Source of the DNA: Parachlamydiaceae bacterium
GTDB lineage: Bacteria; Chlamydiota; Chlamydiia; Chlamydiales; Parachlamydiaceae
Direction of reading: 5' to 3'
Length of the DNA stretch: 6,662 nt
Assembly: GCA_013815395.1 (NCBI GenBank)
Contig: JACDGH010000146.1
Span: 1 to 6,662 of the forward strand
The position numbers were made by a program, and so were the translations under genes. Below, one piece after another: positions 6,220 to 6,662 of the stretch. How positions within the stretch are numbered: the stretch's first letter is position 1; each line of letters begins with the position of its first letter. The notes under the pieces are model-generated. The model ran no database searches. It had not been told where the DNA came from and saw only the letters and a list, made by a program, of their open reading frames with translations.

Positions 6220-6240
6220 AATGGTAGAATTGTAGAATTG
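6217..6240 (+). repeat. Three 8-bp tandem repeats overlapping the phosphoesterase stop codon
   Basis: TAGAATGG, TAGAATTG and TAGAATTG follow each other directly at 6217, 6225 and 6233. The first begins with the TAG stop codon of the phosphoesterase. A copy-number change here would not alter the protein, because the stop comes first. Confidence 0.65.
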
Positions 6241-6244
6241 TAAG

Positions 6245-6662
6245 TTTATAGCTCTTTGTGGCAGAGGCTGAGAGCCCGCTTTTATACGTTTTAGAGGCTA
6301 TGGGGAAACGCAGAGGCGGAGAGGAACGCAGAGACGCTGAGAACTAAGCTATTCAAAATGATTGGTTCACAAAAGTATTTATCGAGGGTTTTGGTGGGAT
6401 ATAAATGGTTTTTAGCTCTTGGTGGCAGAGGCTGAGAGACCGCTTTTGTACGTTTTAGAGGCTAAGGGAAAACGCAGAGACGGAGAGGAACGCAGAGACG
6501 CTGAGGACTAAGCTGTTGAAGATGATTGGTTCACAAAAGTATTTATCGAAGGTTTAGGTGGGATATAAATGGTTTATAGCTCTTTGTGGCAGAGGCTGAG
6601 AGCCCGCTTTTATACGTTTTAGAGGCTATGGGGAAACGCAGAGGCGGGGAGGAACGCAGAGA
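6245..6662. repeat. Array of 164-bp tandem direct repeats, at least 2.5 copies, running off the window
   Basis: Copies start at 6245, 6409 and 6573, a period of exactly 164 bp; the third is cut at 90 nt by the window end. Copies 1 and 2 differ at about 14 of 164 positions, without gaps. Copies 1 and 3 differ at only one of the 90 positions that can be compared. Each unit contains a smaller near-repeat of 18 bp (6307-6324 and 6325-6342 in copy 1, both starting AACGCAGAG), and a related GGCAGAGGCTGAGAG stretch earlier. The period is not a multiple of three and stops occur in every frame I checked, so the array is non-coding. It lies directly downstream of the phosphoesterase. It is not CRISPR: there are no unique spacers. 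A dispersed repeat family, a site for a nucleoid protein or an expressed RNA are possible; none is shown. Confidence 0.9.

Noticed and set aside
6250..6285. Intrinsic terminator after the phosphoesterase (GCTCT with AGAGC, then CTTTTAT)
   Set aside because: The stem is only 5 bp with a 15-nt loop, and the same sequence recurs in each repeat copy, so it belongs to the array.
6245..6662. CRISPR array
   Set aside because: The 164-bp units are contiguous direct repeats without unique spacers, and no cas gene is present.

Overview
The window looks like chromosomal DNA from a member of the Chlamydiota, probably an environmental (Parachlamydiales-type) amoeba symbiont rather than a Chlamydia species. 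This rests on protein family resemblance judged by eye. The NqrF fragment has the chlamydia-like GGAGSSFGRSH and YVCGPPLHN segments, and the GlgC protein has the chlamydial pattern (SGDQLYNMDF, GTADAVRQNL, DGIIIVPRGT). The DNA is AT-rich, and a complete glutamine-dependent NAD+ synthetase together with long intergenic repeats is more than I would expect in the reduced Chlamydia genomes. No search was run, so the taxon is an inference.

Layout. At 1-2159 (+) lie the 3' end of nqrF (Na+-pumping NADH:quinone reductase, NADH-oxidising subunit) and, 11 nt later, a complete nadE. At 2160-2512 is a convergent intergenic region. It is mostly a 259-bp imperfect inverted repeat with 91-nt arms (MITE-like), followed by a strong hairpin that probably terminates the leftward operon. 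At 2513-3791 (-) there is a two-gene unit: an unrecognised 101-aa protein, then a Sec-signal-bearing endonuclease/exonuclease/phosphatase (EEP) family protein. Position 3792-4041 is a very AT-rich divergent control region. It carries a good extended -10 promoter for the leftward unit, several perfect palindromes, and a leader with small hairpins and a 9-codon ORF ahead of glgC. At 4042-6219 (+) are glgC (ADP-glucose pyrophosphorylase with an unusual His-rich N-terminal extension) and a tightly coupled calcineurin-like metallophosphoesterase whose Shine-Dalgarno overlaps the glgC stop codon. At 6217-6662 are short 8-bp repeats and then an array of 164-bp tandem repeats running off the window end.

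How the genes fit together. nqrF and nadE both concern NAD(H): one oxidises NADH to pump Na+, the other makes NAD+. Their spacing suggests co-transcription. glgC commits glucose-1-phosphate to glycogen, and the phosphoesterase downstream is a candidate accessory hydrolase of unknown substrate. The secreted EEP protein may act in the periplasm or outside the cell. No transposase, integrase, CRISPR array, tRNA or rRNA was found. The least explained parts are the non-coding ones: the inverted-repeat element, the divergent control region and the 164-bp array.
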